Below are positions 1 through 12,274 of a stretch of DNA of 64,000 nt, piece by piece (positions within the stretch are counted from its first letter, which is position 1; each line of letters opens with the position of its first letter). The stretch is from NCBI GenBank assembly GCA_025201765.1, contig MU623392.1:150214-214213 (forward strand), read 5' to 3'. The stretch comes from Daldinia sp. FL1419 (Eukaryota; Ascomycota; Sordariomycetes; Xylariales; Hypoxylaceae). The translations under genes were made by a program, and so were the position numbers. The notes under the pieces are model-generated. The model had not been told where the DNA came from, ran no database searches, and saw only the letters and a list, made by a program, of their open reading frames with translations.

Positions 1-3000
1 GTCGAGAATGCTGATGGTCCTGGGTTCGGGTTTGATGCACAGAGGCTATTCCTTGATACGCTTTCCATCTTTGTTGATTCCGAAGACGGCGCTTCCCGGC
101 CGCAACTGCGAGATTTTGTTGCCGCTACGGAGATATCTCCCAAGATTCTGCGTGAAGTTTTAGACGCAACGGCCTTGCAGCAGCTCGGTTTGATTCGTGA
201 AACCTTCGTCAAATTAGGCATCAGGTATGCCACCAATCAATTATACCGGCAAGCGAATTATAACCTACTCCGGGAGGAGACTGAAGGATACGCCAAGCTT
301 GCCGCAGAGCTCTATCGTACGCCGTATTACGCTCGAGATCAGCATGATTTTGCTCTCGTGCAAGCTTGTTGGGAGCGGGTAAAAGGCTTAATTGGAACGT
401 TTGATCTTGATGTCGGTAGGGTCCTCGATGTTGTCATTGACGTTTTCTCTGCGACGATGCTACGGAACATAGTATTTTTCTCGAGATTCTTGCGAATTAG
501 TTCGTGGTGGCCTCGCAACCAGGTTGAGCATTCCGAGAGGGTATTCGCGGGCGGCCTACCAAAATGGGCCCTGCCGCAATATGAACATGTTCCTCTTGAA
601 GAACTTAGGGCTGAGCTTGCTGATCAATGTTATCAGCGTGACTTGAAGTTCTGGGATAGAGCTCGAGAAGTCCACCTAGATGCGTTTTTTGAGCTCGGCG
701 GCAGACGCGTCGAAGATGTCGATCAGTACGAATTTGCAGAAGCTACTTCTGGACCTAACACGAATAACGACTATACTCTCGATTGGATAAGAACTACAAA
801 AACCTTTCCACCATGCGGCAATAAGATAGCAGCGCAGTTGTTAGGCTTCAAGTTCCGATTCTACGCATCTGACGCCCGAGATAAACTTGAAACGCTACCA
901 GCAAATTTATACTATCTTGCCGCCTTCTTTATTAAAGTTGGGTTTATTTCTCTGCCTGATCTTTATCCCCATCTCTGGCCGGAAGATTCCCAGATGGAGG
1001 CTCTGAGAGAACGTCGAGAAATGGAGCTCGAGAAAGAAGATGCCGAAAAACAAGGGAACGAGCCAAATGCTCTTCTTAAAGCTGGAGCTCTCACAGACGA
1101 CACTTTACCGGCACCTTCCAAGCCACGAGAATCAACGGCTGCAAATGGGGACAGTAATGAGCAAGATGCGCAAACTGCAAACGAAGATGATGAGACGAGT
1201 TTACCCGACCCGAGAGAAGCACACAAGGCAGATTTGGTAACCCATCTATTCAATGTGGGCGCTATACCCGAAGCTTTATTCATTATCGGCCGATTTCCCT
1301 GGCTTCCCGAAGCCTATCCCCGCGAAATTTATCCAGCTCTTAATCGTATCCTAGTGCACTCTATCAACAAAATCTTTGAAGAAACTAAGCCTAGGGATCT
1401 TCGTCCCATAACTAAGCATCCTATCAAGCCAGAATTGGCTCAGGACCAATCGGGGATGACGAAGGGCAACCTGAAGCTTAACGATGGTGCCCCAGGAAAA
1501 GTTTTGAAATGGCCCCATGCCGATGGAGCTCATAAAGGAATTGCCTACCGATTCTACCTCGAGGAGTGGGCGGATAATGTTCCTATATGCCAAACGATCG
1601 ATGACGTATTCACGCTCTGTAGCACACTCCTCAATGTATCCGGTGCTAATATTGGAAGGGATCCATCTCTAGTCAAGAAGTTATCTGCCATCGGTGTGAA
1701 GAGCTTCTTAGAAGACCAATCACCGGAAAATGTGGCACGTTGGCAAGATCTTCTTCGCCGCACACTCGTCCCGTCGCTATGCCTTTGCGATGCCAACGTA
1801 GATGCTGTGGGGGCGGTCTGGGATCTTCTTAAGCACTTTCCGACGCAGGTCCGCTATAACATTTACTCTGAGTGTTATGAAGGCCAAATATCTCGGCTTC
1901 CCGCTATGGCTAAAGCATTTAGGCATGCAAAAGCAAGCACGATAGCTACTTTAAAGCGACTCTCGTACCAAAATATTTCTAGTTCTGCGAAGAAACTTGC
2001 TAAGGTGGCCTTGTCATCGCCCGGAATCGTATGCAAAGTCGCCCTTGAACAGATCGAGGCATACACCAATCTTATTGAGGCTTTCGTAGAGTGCACAAAG
2101 TACTTTACAGAGATGGGCCACGACATTCTTGTTTGGTCTCTCTTGAGCTCACTAGGCGGTAAAAAGAGGAGTAGAACCCAGGAGGCATCTGTACTCCTGA
2201 CCAGTCGATGGCTACAAGCTCTATCGAAATTTTCAGGAAGGGTCTTCCGAAGATATAGCAACATGGACCCGACTCCCGTCATTTATTATGTGAATGACCA
2301 AATTACCAATGGGAATCCTACTGATTTGATTATTCTACGGGAACTAATCACCTCCATGGGTGGAATCGTCTCGGACATTGATTTTACAGATGCTCAATTA
2401 TTCGCTCTAAGCGGTGGTGAGGTTCTGCGACGTCAAACGTTAGTCGGTTTAGGTGACAAGCGGTACGAATCCGCCAAGAGTGCTTCTCGTCTTATGAAGG
2501 CGTTGGTCCAGACGGATCTTGCGTGCCGACTCCTGACGAATATGGCTCAGTATCGGCAAGCCGCCATCTATCGGCTACCGGAGAATGAAACACATATCAA
2601 ATACTTAGCAACTGTGATTGACGACTCGCAGCAAGCTCTCGTGCAGTACGTGGAGCTGCTGCGGAATAATCTGTCTCCTGAACAGTTTGATGCACTCATA
2701 CCTAGCGTCCCACGGTTAATGACAGAATTTGGCCTCGACGCTAATCTCGCCTTTATGATAGGCCGAGCTAGCCTCCAATATTTCATGATGGGCTCTGGCG
2801 AGAAGATTGCTGCTATTGCTTCTGAATCAACGCCTGACGCGGATGGTGATTTGCCTATTGAAGCAAAAGCTGGTGATGACACGGTGCCAATTGTTAGTCA
2901 AGACAATGGGGATCAAATGGCGGTAGATGCACCAGATGGGAGTGAAACCGATCAACCACAATCGTCACCAACAGTGAACGGCCGAGGATCCGACCGGTTC

Positions 3001-6000
3001 CTGGAAGTACTTAGCCCCATCATCAACTCCGTGCGGGGCTTGTTGCCCGTAGAAGTATGGGACAAAATGAATCCTGAATTCTTTGTGCTTTTCTGGTCCC
3101 TACAGACAGGGGATCTTGTCGTTCCGATGAACAGTTATGATGTCGAGATTACCAAGGTAGAGAAACAGTATAGCGAGTTGAAACGGGAACGAGGCGATAT
3201 GAGTACTAAGAAGAAGTCGCTGGATGCTCTTATCCAACTCAACAAGGACCTCTCTGCTGAAGCTAGCACTTGTCATGAACGAGTGAGCAAAACCAAGTTA
3301 TTACTCGGCAAGCAAAGCTCACGGTGGTTTGTCTCATCAGCAAAAACGGAACTTATCGCCGATACTTTCATTGAGGAATGTCTCGTTCCGCGAATCCTGC
3401 TCTCCCCTAGCGATGCTGACTTCTGTCACCGGATGGTCAAATTTATGCATTCCAGCCGAGTGCCGAATTTTAGGCTTGCCGACTTGTACGACCGGTTCTT
3501 CGGTGTAAACAGGTTGCGCTTGATGATCTTTGGGTGCACGGTTCGGGAAGCTGAATTTCTTGGTCGCTTTATTAAACTTACGTTGGGCGACCTTGCGAAA
3601 TGGCACAAGGACAAGGAAGTATATACTAAGGAAGCAATACAAAATGGAAGACTTGGATTCGCGACAGCATTCGAAGACAACGGCAGACCGACATCATTCA
3701 TGGAACACGACCAGTTCCGCGATCTTCTTTGGACATGGCATCGAAACCTAGCTACAGCTCTGCGAGCTTGTCTTACCGGGACAGAGTGGATGCATATCAG
3801 GAACGCCATCACGGTATTAAAGGCAGGGCTTGAGTACTTCCCTGCTGTTGACTTTATGGGACGACAATTCCTACAGATACTTGGAAAAATTGCAGAACGT
3901 GAAGATGCCACGAAGAATGGAAGCGAGGATGGACACAGTCACAGGGTAGATCTTTCGGTTACTGCAAATACCGCGACTTCAGCCCTCAAGAAATACTCAT
4001 CTAAATGGGTCATGGTGCAAGCCTTCCGGTCTAATACCGTAAGCTCTCGGTTTTATACCAGTAATTATCCATGTGCTAACTCTGTTATAGAGCGGTGATC
4101 CCGCAGGGACTGGGGAATCAGAACCAACTAAGCCCGCCCAATTAGGTCTTCGGCCAAACGCGCCTGAATTCAGACCTACTCCGACAGGGTAAGTTTAATT
4201 CTCTTTCACGATAACTTGATATTTATCTCACGTATACAAGCAGTATGCCGACACGAACGAGGCCGAACGCAGAAGAAGAGGATGGTGAGGTAAACGATGT
4301 GAAAGCATCGAATAATACCGAATCTATTAAGAAAGACGCAAATTCTCAGCAGCATACACCTACCAACAAGGATACTTCCCAGAAGTCGACAGCTGTTCCA
4401 CAAAAACCCGACTCAAGACCAATTCCGAGTCGTTCCTCAACTCCAAGATCTATCCCACCAGCGCCACCAGCTTCTAGTCAAAGGACAGAGTCGTCCCGCC
4501 CATCGACTTTAGCCCCTGCTCCCGGATTACCTAGCCGGCCAGAAGTTCCTTTCCCCGCGCACTTCACGCACGACAAGTTTGGACAAATTACAACTTCTAC
4601 ACATCCTCGTGATCATAGGGATAGTAGGGATCCTAGAGAAGCACGAGGCCCAAGGGATCCGAGAGAGCCCCGCGATTCAAGAGAGTCGAGAGATTCTAGG
4701 GATCAGAGGTCTTCATTCCGAGCTCCAGATGATTCACGCTTAGGTCGAGTACGAGATCAGTCAACTGGCGACCGTCGGATTCCCGAAAATATTCTAAGGG
4801 AACCTCCAAGGTCTGAGAGGGATCGCCCATCGCACCGGCCGGAACCCGGCCGACGAAATGAATCCAATACTCCGGATCGCGACGGTCGTGGCCCGCGTGA
4901 CCGTTCCGTCCCTTCAAGCAGTGCCAACCGAGGGCCCGATCCAACTAGAGCACAACGCGACAGCATGGTGATTACAAACCCCATGCCACCGCCTCCACAA
5001 CCAGAACTACAAGGTCCAACAGTGAACCCGGAACGCGCACGCCTTATTAATGCAGATCGCCCCGATGAGCGTTCAAACATGGTAAATCCTGCTCGTGCGG
5101 CTCTAATCAACGAAGGCAGGCCTAGTAGTCGTCAATCGAGGGAAGACAGCCGAGATCGCAACGGCACTCACACAGTGTCTCCTCGGCGTGATAATCGTTC
5201 TGACTCCCGACCCGGCGATCTATCTCGTGACCGGCCTCATCGTATGGATCATCCCCCCCGGGAGCACTGGAATGAATCGCTTCCGGCTGTTGGACCAAAG
5301 GGGAGTAGAATAATTGACCACGAGGGTGACCGAGGCATAGCCGACAGATCTCGCAACGCGATGCCCTTTCAAGAAGACCATGGCCGACTAAATAATCAAG
5401 ATCCGGAATACGGTCGCCTGAGCTCGATTCCCTCGATTGGTGACGCAAATAGTCCCCCTGAGGGACCACGTGGCCGTGGTCGCAACTCGGCTCGCGCCCC
5501 GAACAGTATCCCAGGACGGCCAGATCCCAGGTTCCCAAGCAATGAGTCCCACCGGCCCCCATCGCCGGATAGACATCATCCTCCTACTGGTCCCGCATCG
5601 TCTAGGCCACGTCGAGGTCAAGCTGGAGGTCAATATGGTCACGGAAGCGGTCCGGCTACATCACCACCGGCTAATAACTCTTCGACGGGAATACATCCAG
5701 AAAGATTAAGACAATTAAATCCGGGTAGCTCTACTGGACCAGGCCCTGCCCCTCAATCATCATATCAAGCTCCTGTCCCCGGTCCGGTTTCTGTGCACCC
5801 AGATCGAATGGGCCAGATTGCAGCATCGCCTTCTGGTTCTCACCAAGGCAATCGTTCTGCCTTGCCTCCACTACAGACCTCCGATCGTACCCCCATGTCT
5901 GGCCCATCAAGTCACCGTCAGCCATCCGGAAATCACCCGGGTTCTTTTGGAACTGACGCTAATATAATGGCCGCGCCTACAGGACCCGCGAACGCCAACG

Positions 6001-6701
6001 AACGTTCTAGAGCTGGCGGTGGGAGACGGCAGTTATCAGGTATTAACACGATACTTTCTGGGGGAAGCCCTACTGTGCGCACGAGGGGCTCTCGATCTAA
6101 CCTAGCTGGCTCTGATGCCCAAGTACTTACAGGAGCATCTCCTGTTTCCACACCGATTCATGAACGTCCGGATCCTAATATACTAGTGGGTGAGCGCAAC
6201 ATGAATGGGGGAGAGCGCCCCGGGCGGAACGACCACGAACGGGGACGAAGAGATCACAGCAATGCCGATCGATCCCTGCGCTCTTCTCGCCGAAGCAGTC
6301 GGGACCGTAGTACCGAAAGAGAGCAGAGACCCAAGGAGCACCGTGATTACCGAGACCGAAAATCTAATACCGGGATTCCCGGTCATGGAAGGGAAGCCGA
6401 GATAGAACCTCCGCGCCGATCCGGTCGGGATCCTGCAGGCATGGGAAGAGAGCCAATGCCCAGTGCTGGAAGGGGTGATTTGATGGGTAACCCCCGCGAC
6501 GGGCAGCGAGAGTCGCGTCATCGTGGGGATGGCGGTGGAAGACATGAAGATTATGGACGTGGTCGAGGAGGAGGGGGCGGACCAGGCGGAGGGCAACGTG
6601 GAGGAGACGATCGTCGCGACACAAGGGGTGGCGATGAACGAGGCCGCAAGCGTAGGAGCGACGACTTCGGAGGACCCACCGAGAAGAGGCAGAGACGTTA
6701 G
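1..6701 (+). CDS. THO2: THO complex subunit 2 (5'-truncated by window edge)
   Basis: THO2/THOC2 is the large scaffold of the nuclear THO complex, which couples transcription elongation to mRNP packaging and export. The reading frame is open from base 1, so the start lies outside the window. I place exons at 1-4038, 4091-4188 and 4244-6701; the introns are 52 and 55 bp (GTAAGC...TATAG with a TGCTAAC branch, then GTAAGT...AGCAG) and frame is kept across both. That gives 2197 residues in view. Residues ~590-800 (bases ~1760-2400) fit the middle Thoc2 domain. Residues ~1000-1320 (bases ~3000-3960) fit the conserved Tho2 C-terminal domain, which has the WDKMNPEFFVLFWSL block. The last ~820 residues form a disordered Arg/Asp/Ser/Pro-rich tail with RD/RE/RS runs (bases 4610-4720), four copies of a short V/I-N/H-P-x-R motif, and a basic KRRSDD...KRQRR end suited to nuclear import or RNA contact. 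An ATG at 4245 could mislead gene callers into making the tail a separate gene; the splice phases argue for one protein. Confidence 0.9.
5022..5831 (+). repeat. Four copies of a short linear motif in the THO2 tail
   Basis: Inside the disordered THO2 tail, VNPERARLINADRP (5022-5063) and VNPARAALINEGRP (5082-5123) form a tandem 20-residue repeat. Related copies are IHPERLRQLNPG (5691-5726) and VHPDRMGQIAASP (5793-5831). The consensus is V/I-N/H-P-x-R-x3-I/L. Motif conservation inside otherwise scrambled low-complexity sequence suggests a binding peptide; the partner is unknown. Confidence 0.7.
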
Positions 6702-8160
6702 GACCGGGGTCAGGATGGCCAAGCTCGGCCTCACTATGTGAGATTACCTCGATAAAGTTCTTTGCTTTTTTTTTAAAAAAAAAAAGAGAAAAAAAAGAGA
6801 AAAAAAAGCTCGACCATGTATTATGAAGGAAAAAAACCCAGCTCAGGGAGGCGATGAGCAGATAATTGGCACACAATGGCAGAAACAGCAGAGGCAAATA
6901 TCCTTTACTACTACATTTTTGATAGCATTCATCTACAACGGTGTTCAAGGGCCATGGACGCGGGGCACTTTTCTAGCATTTTTGACAAACTGGCTTCGCT
7001 ATCGTTGGTTTTTAATATCTTTTTTTTAGACGCGAAGTAAAGGAAATGGAACAAACCTACGTCTACGGCGGAGACTAAGGGCTATTTAATTCAGAATTTT
7101 CCCTTTCTCTGCATTTATCGTACCGTCCGGCGTTTTAAGAGATACCAGAACCGGAGCCGGAATCAACACCAGAAACGTTGCGCTTGTTTCTTATTTTTTT
7201 TGTGTGTGGTGTACGATAAAGCACAGCGAAGCAAAGCAAGCGGGCGATAAGCAGCGCAATATGATACCCCCCCAGTCTCCCCTTTTTACCCCATTGTCGA
7301 TCACACCAGTGCGAATATCCGGTTTAAGACGCACACACGTACGTGAACACGGATAGGGATGGTCGGGCAAGACGTATAATGAGAGATCTGGCAACCCGGC
7401 GTTTCTATAGATGAGGCATGGCGTGCATTGTAGAATAGGTACTCCCGAGGCTAGGGGATAGGCCTAAATTACGTCAAGTAGTGTTTATGAATATTTGATT
7501 TTGCGTAAGGGAGATTTGTTTTCTATCTAGGTATGTACCTAGGCAAATAGGTCTACCTCGTCTAAGTGGTAGCACGAATCAGGGAAGCTTTTAAACGCGT
7601 ATGGAATCCCCACGTATCCTTAGGATGGACGTTTAGGCCAGACCTATTAAATAGAATAAGCAGAGTTTGTCTTTAGATAGTTCAGTGTCAAATCACGACG
7701 AAACCAATTATCACGTAGAACACCACACTTAAAAGCAGCAATGTAAGATATTTATTTACGTATCATTTCATTACGCAAGTCGCAAATACAAAGGTATCTA
7801 TCTATCTCTAAGCCATCTCATCTTATCGACCTCTCTCTTTTCTATGCGTAGAATAACTCGTTGCTCCAACTCAGCAAAACAAGCCGGCAAAGTATCCAGT
7901 AGATGAGGCAAAATTCCAAGTAAACGCGCGATATGGATGGATCCACTGCGTTAGCAGGGGGGAATAATACAGGCGAAACAGATCATCAAGTTTCATCTGG
8001 TCTCTAAATTCGGACCAGTTTATAAAAAACGCCTCCCTTTATAAAAGATTCCAGAACGCCAAAAATTCCAAGGCTGTCCCCGTAACCCTAGATATGTGCA
8101 TTGGCAGAAAAAACGCAAGATTATGTTCTTGCTCCTGATGGGAACGGTAAAGGGTCGCGT
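6702..8160. other. Intergenic: convergent 3' ends of THO2 and the Ost-alpha-like gene
   Basis: No coding potential was seen. A T-run followed by purine-rich A/G tracts (about 6766-6810) begins roughly 65 bases after the THO2 stop and probably belongs to its 3' untranslated or terminator region. The rest is AT-rich spacer with scattered CCTAGG/TAGGTA words (for example 7530-7560). Confidence 0.6.
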
Positions 8161-9985
8161 TTATCTTGCAGTACCCGGTTGGGGACGGTCGCCCCAGAGC
8201 GCGTTACCGACGCGAACTTGTGTCGAAGTCCTTGAACCGGGTCCGGGCCTACCATGCGGCTCGTTCCACCCCGCCGTGCTTCCAGCCTGGCTGCCGTATG
8301 CTTCGTTCGGGTCGTATTCGTACCGCACACTCGCGGATCCTATATCACCCCTGACATCATCGTAGGACGAGTAACCCGTCGGAGGGTTAGGGTAATCGTA
8401 GAAATGTACCTGGCCGGGCTCGCCATAGGGATCGGACGGGCGTCTTGAAATAGCTGGATTCGGTTGCGCGTTGGTGATTAATCCGGCGCTCTCTTCGGGC
8501 ATGGGACCACTAGGCGGGGTGCCGAATGTGCTTCGACGGAATTCGTCGGCGACGGGTAAATGCTCTGTGCCCTTCCCGCCTGGGTGCCCTGCGCCGTACG
8601 GTTTCATCGGATAACTGGTGTCCAAATCGCCAGGCTTAGTCTGGTAGCTAGAGTCTTCACGGCGGTGCTTAACTCCCACAAATAACCATCTCATACCACG
8701 GCCAAAAGCCTTGACAATATCCCATGGATTAAGAGCATCTAGAAAAGCCTTTAGACCCATAAAACCACCCATCTTAGCTCCATGCTCGTTCTCGCGCGGT
8801 GGCATTCCCAGAGCCGGATCGGAAACCGGGTAGTAGGTCCTTTTAGCAGTTTCGAGGTAGGGTGTGTACGGAAACGCCCAAATATGAAGAATCGAAAAAA
8901 GTGCCATCTCGACGCAAAGCATTAGACTGGGAATGCCGACTTTCAGATCGGGATACGCAAGCACAGCGTTCGGGTTTACTATATGAAGGGTAGACGTCCC
9001 AAGAGAGATAGCAATCGTTTGCCAGAACGACAAGAAGATGACGAGTTTGATAGCCAATACCTTGAGAAACGGCCTGTGCTCGGCTAATGGTTCCCGCAGC
9101 TGTATGTAAAACTGGATGAGACAGAACATGGCAATAGTAACAGCTACACATTCAATTGCAATCACCTGCAACCACGTAAGCAACTCTACAACTCATCTCC
9201 CATGATATGGTAATACGTACCCAGATATGAGCAAATACGGGGCTGTTAGAACTCTCGCAATACCGTTCGAAATACTGGGTTACAACCGCGGTGATCGTCA
9301 TGGCAACTCGAATGAAACAGTAGTGGTAAACCCCAATCCAGACAATATTAAACCACGTCAGACCGCTCTTGGGAGTTCTCCACGGTCCCCTCTCACCACC
9401 ACAGCATCGGGCAAACCATGTGATCGGCCATACCCACGCCTTTATCGGATGCATATTTCGGAAGAAATCTTTCTGTTGGTGTAGGTCAGGTGCTACATAG
9501 TGACACATGAGGGCGAAAAAGGAGGCGATGGCGAAGGCTTCGTAGCAATCGCTGATAACCTGGAAGTAGACGGCATGCCAGTAGTAATATATGCACAAGA
9601 AAGCCGAAGTAGCGTAAATCGGGATCATAAACAAGATGCGAATAATACTATCTCAAGTTAACAAGGAGGCATGCTGTCGTTATAACGAGATGGACGTACT
9701 GTCGCTGTTCACGGGGCTTGGTATAGTTAAGGGCATGTTGCCACATCAAATAGAAGCTCACGATATAGGCGATTATGGTAGCACCGGCGGAGATAATGAG
9801 GGCGAGTTGATGAAAGGTCAGAGGTCCCGCGATCTTCTCTTCGGACCCGACTATCAAAGACATGTCAGCATTACATCTTTTCTTGGCGCCACGATTCTGG
9901 GCATGCAGGAACCCCGGATTACGGGATTTCTGTCTCAGCACGTACTTCTCATGTCCTCCAACGTCGAGTTACATGTTAAATTCAT
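8161..9985 (-). CDS. Organic solute transporter alpha / TMEM184-type (DUF300) membrane protein
   Basis: Family Solute_trans_a (PF03619): seven-helix membrane proteins related to animal Ost-alpha and TMEM184, of uncertain substrate in fungi. My exons on the minus strand are 9985-9946, 9850-9700, 9647-9221 and 9165-8161, with introns of 95, 52 and 55 bp, giving 540 residues. Each junction restores a family-typical string: LTFHQLALI after intron 1, HIIRILFMIPIYA across intron 2, and AHIWVIAIECVAVTIAM across intron 3. Hallmarks include SDCYEAFAIASFFALMCHY, APDLHQQKDFF and a CCGGERGPWRTPKSGLTWFN cytoplasmic loop. The first exon starts MNLTCNSTLED, an extracellular N-terminus with a potential N-glycosylation site. 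After the last helix (about residue 310) there is a long polar Gly/Pro/Tyr-rich tail, usual for fungal members. The start codon was chosen because it splices in frame to the family N-terminus; a downstream ATG would lose it. Confidence 0.87.
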
Positions 9986-10167
9986 CGTCGCGACTATAAC
10001 GCGTTCATCCGTAAGGCGTAGTAAGGTTTATAGGAGACGTAATCGCGGTCGCTAATCCGATCTAAACCCAAAAATGTCGTCCCTCCACCAGTATCGGATT
10101 GATTAGAAGCTACTATAAAAGTAAACTAAGAAATTCGGGGAATTTCGTGACGCGGCGTATCGACGGT

Positions 10168-10193
10168 CGGGATAAGGATTCGGGATAAGGATT
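10168..10193. repeat. 13-bp direct repeat, two copies
   Basis: The unit CGGGATAAGGATT occurs twice head to tail with no mismatch. It lies about 180 bp upstream of the start codon of the Ost-alpha-like gene, so it could sit in that promoter; no function is implied. Confidence 0.75.
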
Positions 10194-11434
10194 CGCGGGT
10201 TCGAGGGGCTGTGCGTGTTCGTTGCGACAGAAGCGGAAACAGGGGAAATTGGTCGGGAAATGAGCGAGCGGCTTTCGTTGAGATTTTATTTTGGGTTTAA
10301 AGAACTGTCGTGTCCGACCGGCGGGTAAGATGTTCTAAAAATGAGGATGAAAATATAAGATTTGTGGTTAAGGTTTGTTGTACAAAGTCGTTGTCGACGA
10401 AGGAAGTAACCGGAAAAATGGATAAGTTGGGTAGAGATTCTTGTTAGAAGACAAAGACAAAAAAAAAAAAAAAGAAAAGAAAAGAAGATGCTCAGCCCCG
10501 TTGGTAGTTGCACGGGATCTGCGAATTCGTGAAGGTTTTGAAATTAACAAGGTAACAGGCCAAGCCAAAAATACCGGACATACGTACCATTTCGAGCAAA
10601 CGGGGAATTACCTACCTTATTCTAGGTGTGTACTACCTGAGGTACCTAGCCCAACTAGCCTGTTAGTTAGGAATGCCAAGGGATACGTACCGCCGTGACG
10701 CACATGGCGCATAGAGGGGTCTACCCGTACCTGTTCGTTACTGCCCGCTCACTTGTTAAATTCGCTGTTTGGTTCGTCGTTAGTGGTCCAAGCCGGTAGA
10801 CCGGCAAAAGGAGCGGGTCTCGAGCGCTAAATCTGACGGTTTCTGCAAGCTAAGCCACTAGTAAATACGTAAATTCCGCAAGTGACTGCATATCCAATGT
10901 ACGTCGTATCGATATAACCTAATCTTTATCAGATCTGATTATGGGGAATAGTAAGTTCAAACCAAAGCCAGGTGCATGAGGATTACAGCTGCCGTAACCA
11001 ATAGAGGTATATAAATAAGGTACCTACCTATGCATGTTATTCACGTTAGTATTACACACACGTCCCAAATAATTAGTATCCAGCCCCGTCTTCCAATCAG
11101 AGCCCGTACTCCTAGGTACCTCTTAAGCTGCGTAACCTCACAACTGCAATATCCGCAAAAGGTGGCTATGCCTATATTTCGTGTCACATCTTAAATCAAA
11201 GTAGCGCCAACTCTCCGGACTCGTCGCATTCCTCGGGCGCCGTGTTCCGGATTACAAAATCGTCTGCGAGAACCCGAACCAATAAGAATATATATCTCAG
11301 CCCCGGAGGGCGTTATTCAGGCCGTCCGGTTCACGAAAATGCGCGTAACAGCGTAAGTGCGCTTACAGTCTTTGCTATAGATTATAAGGCATAGCCCCGC
11401 TGCTACGTGGTCGTTTAGCTGTTAAGGGGTTAGC

Positions 11435-11473
11435 AGTTGGGCTTTACAGTTGGACTTTACAGTTGGACTTTAC
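11435..11473. repeat. 13-bp tandem repeat, three copies
   Basis: The unit AGTTGGACTTTAC is repeated three times, the first copy having G for A at position 7. This is an intergenic minisatellite with no coding frame over it. Confidence 0.85.
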
Positions 11474-11896
11474 AGTATTCAGAGCCGAATACGCGTATAT
11501 ATCCGTAAATATCATCGAATCAACTTGCCAGTCTATGTTTAACTCTCGCTCTTACGTCGCTTCAATAACCCCCTAGAATACTCCTTCATGCATAAACCAC
11601 ACCATTGCAATTATTATTCCAACATACGAATCTAGATAGATATTACAACTTCGTCCAATATGATACAAGATAACTACCTAGGTACCAAAGGAGCCAAGTT
11701 ATAATATGGTTCGAATCGACGGCCCATGCTATGGGTCCATCATGAGATGTTTGTTATGATCCCGCGCAACTACCGAATAATGATACGTGTCACGCACGCA
11801 TTGATTGATAAGGAGGTAGGTATCCAAAAATAAAACCTACGATAGCATAGTAGTATTCGATACTATATCGCACAGTTCCCCTTAAGCTTTTAGACT

Positions 11897-12274
11897 CTAG
11901 CTACCACCTAGGTAGACACTTAATCTCTGGTTGTGACAGTTGCAAATCCGATAGCAGTCGAAGACGCATTCGCCATCGGGGCAAGCCGGTCCGCATATCT
12001 CTCTCCGGGCATAACATTGTCCACGCTCGTTATAATGCAGACTAGTTATTTTTTTCAGCAGATACGCAATATATTATTGTTTTCTGAGTGATCGAGCGGC
12101 AGCGGTAGGGGGCTAGGTAGGCAAGTAACGAAACTTGGCTATGAAACGCAACGGAACTACTCGAGAGATTGAATCATACTCTGCAGATTATCTGGATAAA
12201 AGTTCATTGGAGAAGACAGGATTGGCGGCGGCGAGGCCGATGACCGTAACGATAACTGCGACTGTAGGACGCAT
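11897..12274 (-). other. Candidate small cysteine-rich secreted peptide locus (possibly broken)
   Basis: On the minus strand an ATG at 12274 opens a 28-codon frame (stop ending at 12188) whose start, MRPTVAVIVTVIGLAAA, looks like a signal peptide. About 150 bp downstream, 12040-11897 encodes a 47-residue peptide holding seven cysteines in ~27 residues (QC, IC, AC, EC, DC, IC, NC), directly after an AG in AACTAG that resembles a 3' splice site. The two pieces look like the signal exon and mature part of a small secreted cysteine-rich protein. However, I found no GT donor between the signal frame and its stop that joins them, so this is either a non-canonical intron, a decayed gene, or chance. 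Function is unknown; I do not assign it to any family. Confidence 0.3.

Larger units (their letters stand above)
9986..11896. other. Intergenic spacer upstream of the Ost-alpha-like gene
   Basis: This holds the promoter side of the minus-strand membrane-protein gene. It has no open frame of convincing length or composition. It contains two short direct repeats (annotated separately), a poly-A/purine stretch near 10458-10486, and numerous TACCTA/TAGGTA words. I saw nothing else I can support. Confidence 0.5.

Noticed and set aside
6183..6948. Minus-strand frames of 183 and 194 codons over the THO2 tail
   Set aside because: Antisense to the repetitive RD/RG-encoding tail; the hydrophobic stretches are a by-product of that composition.
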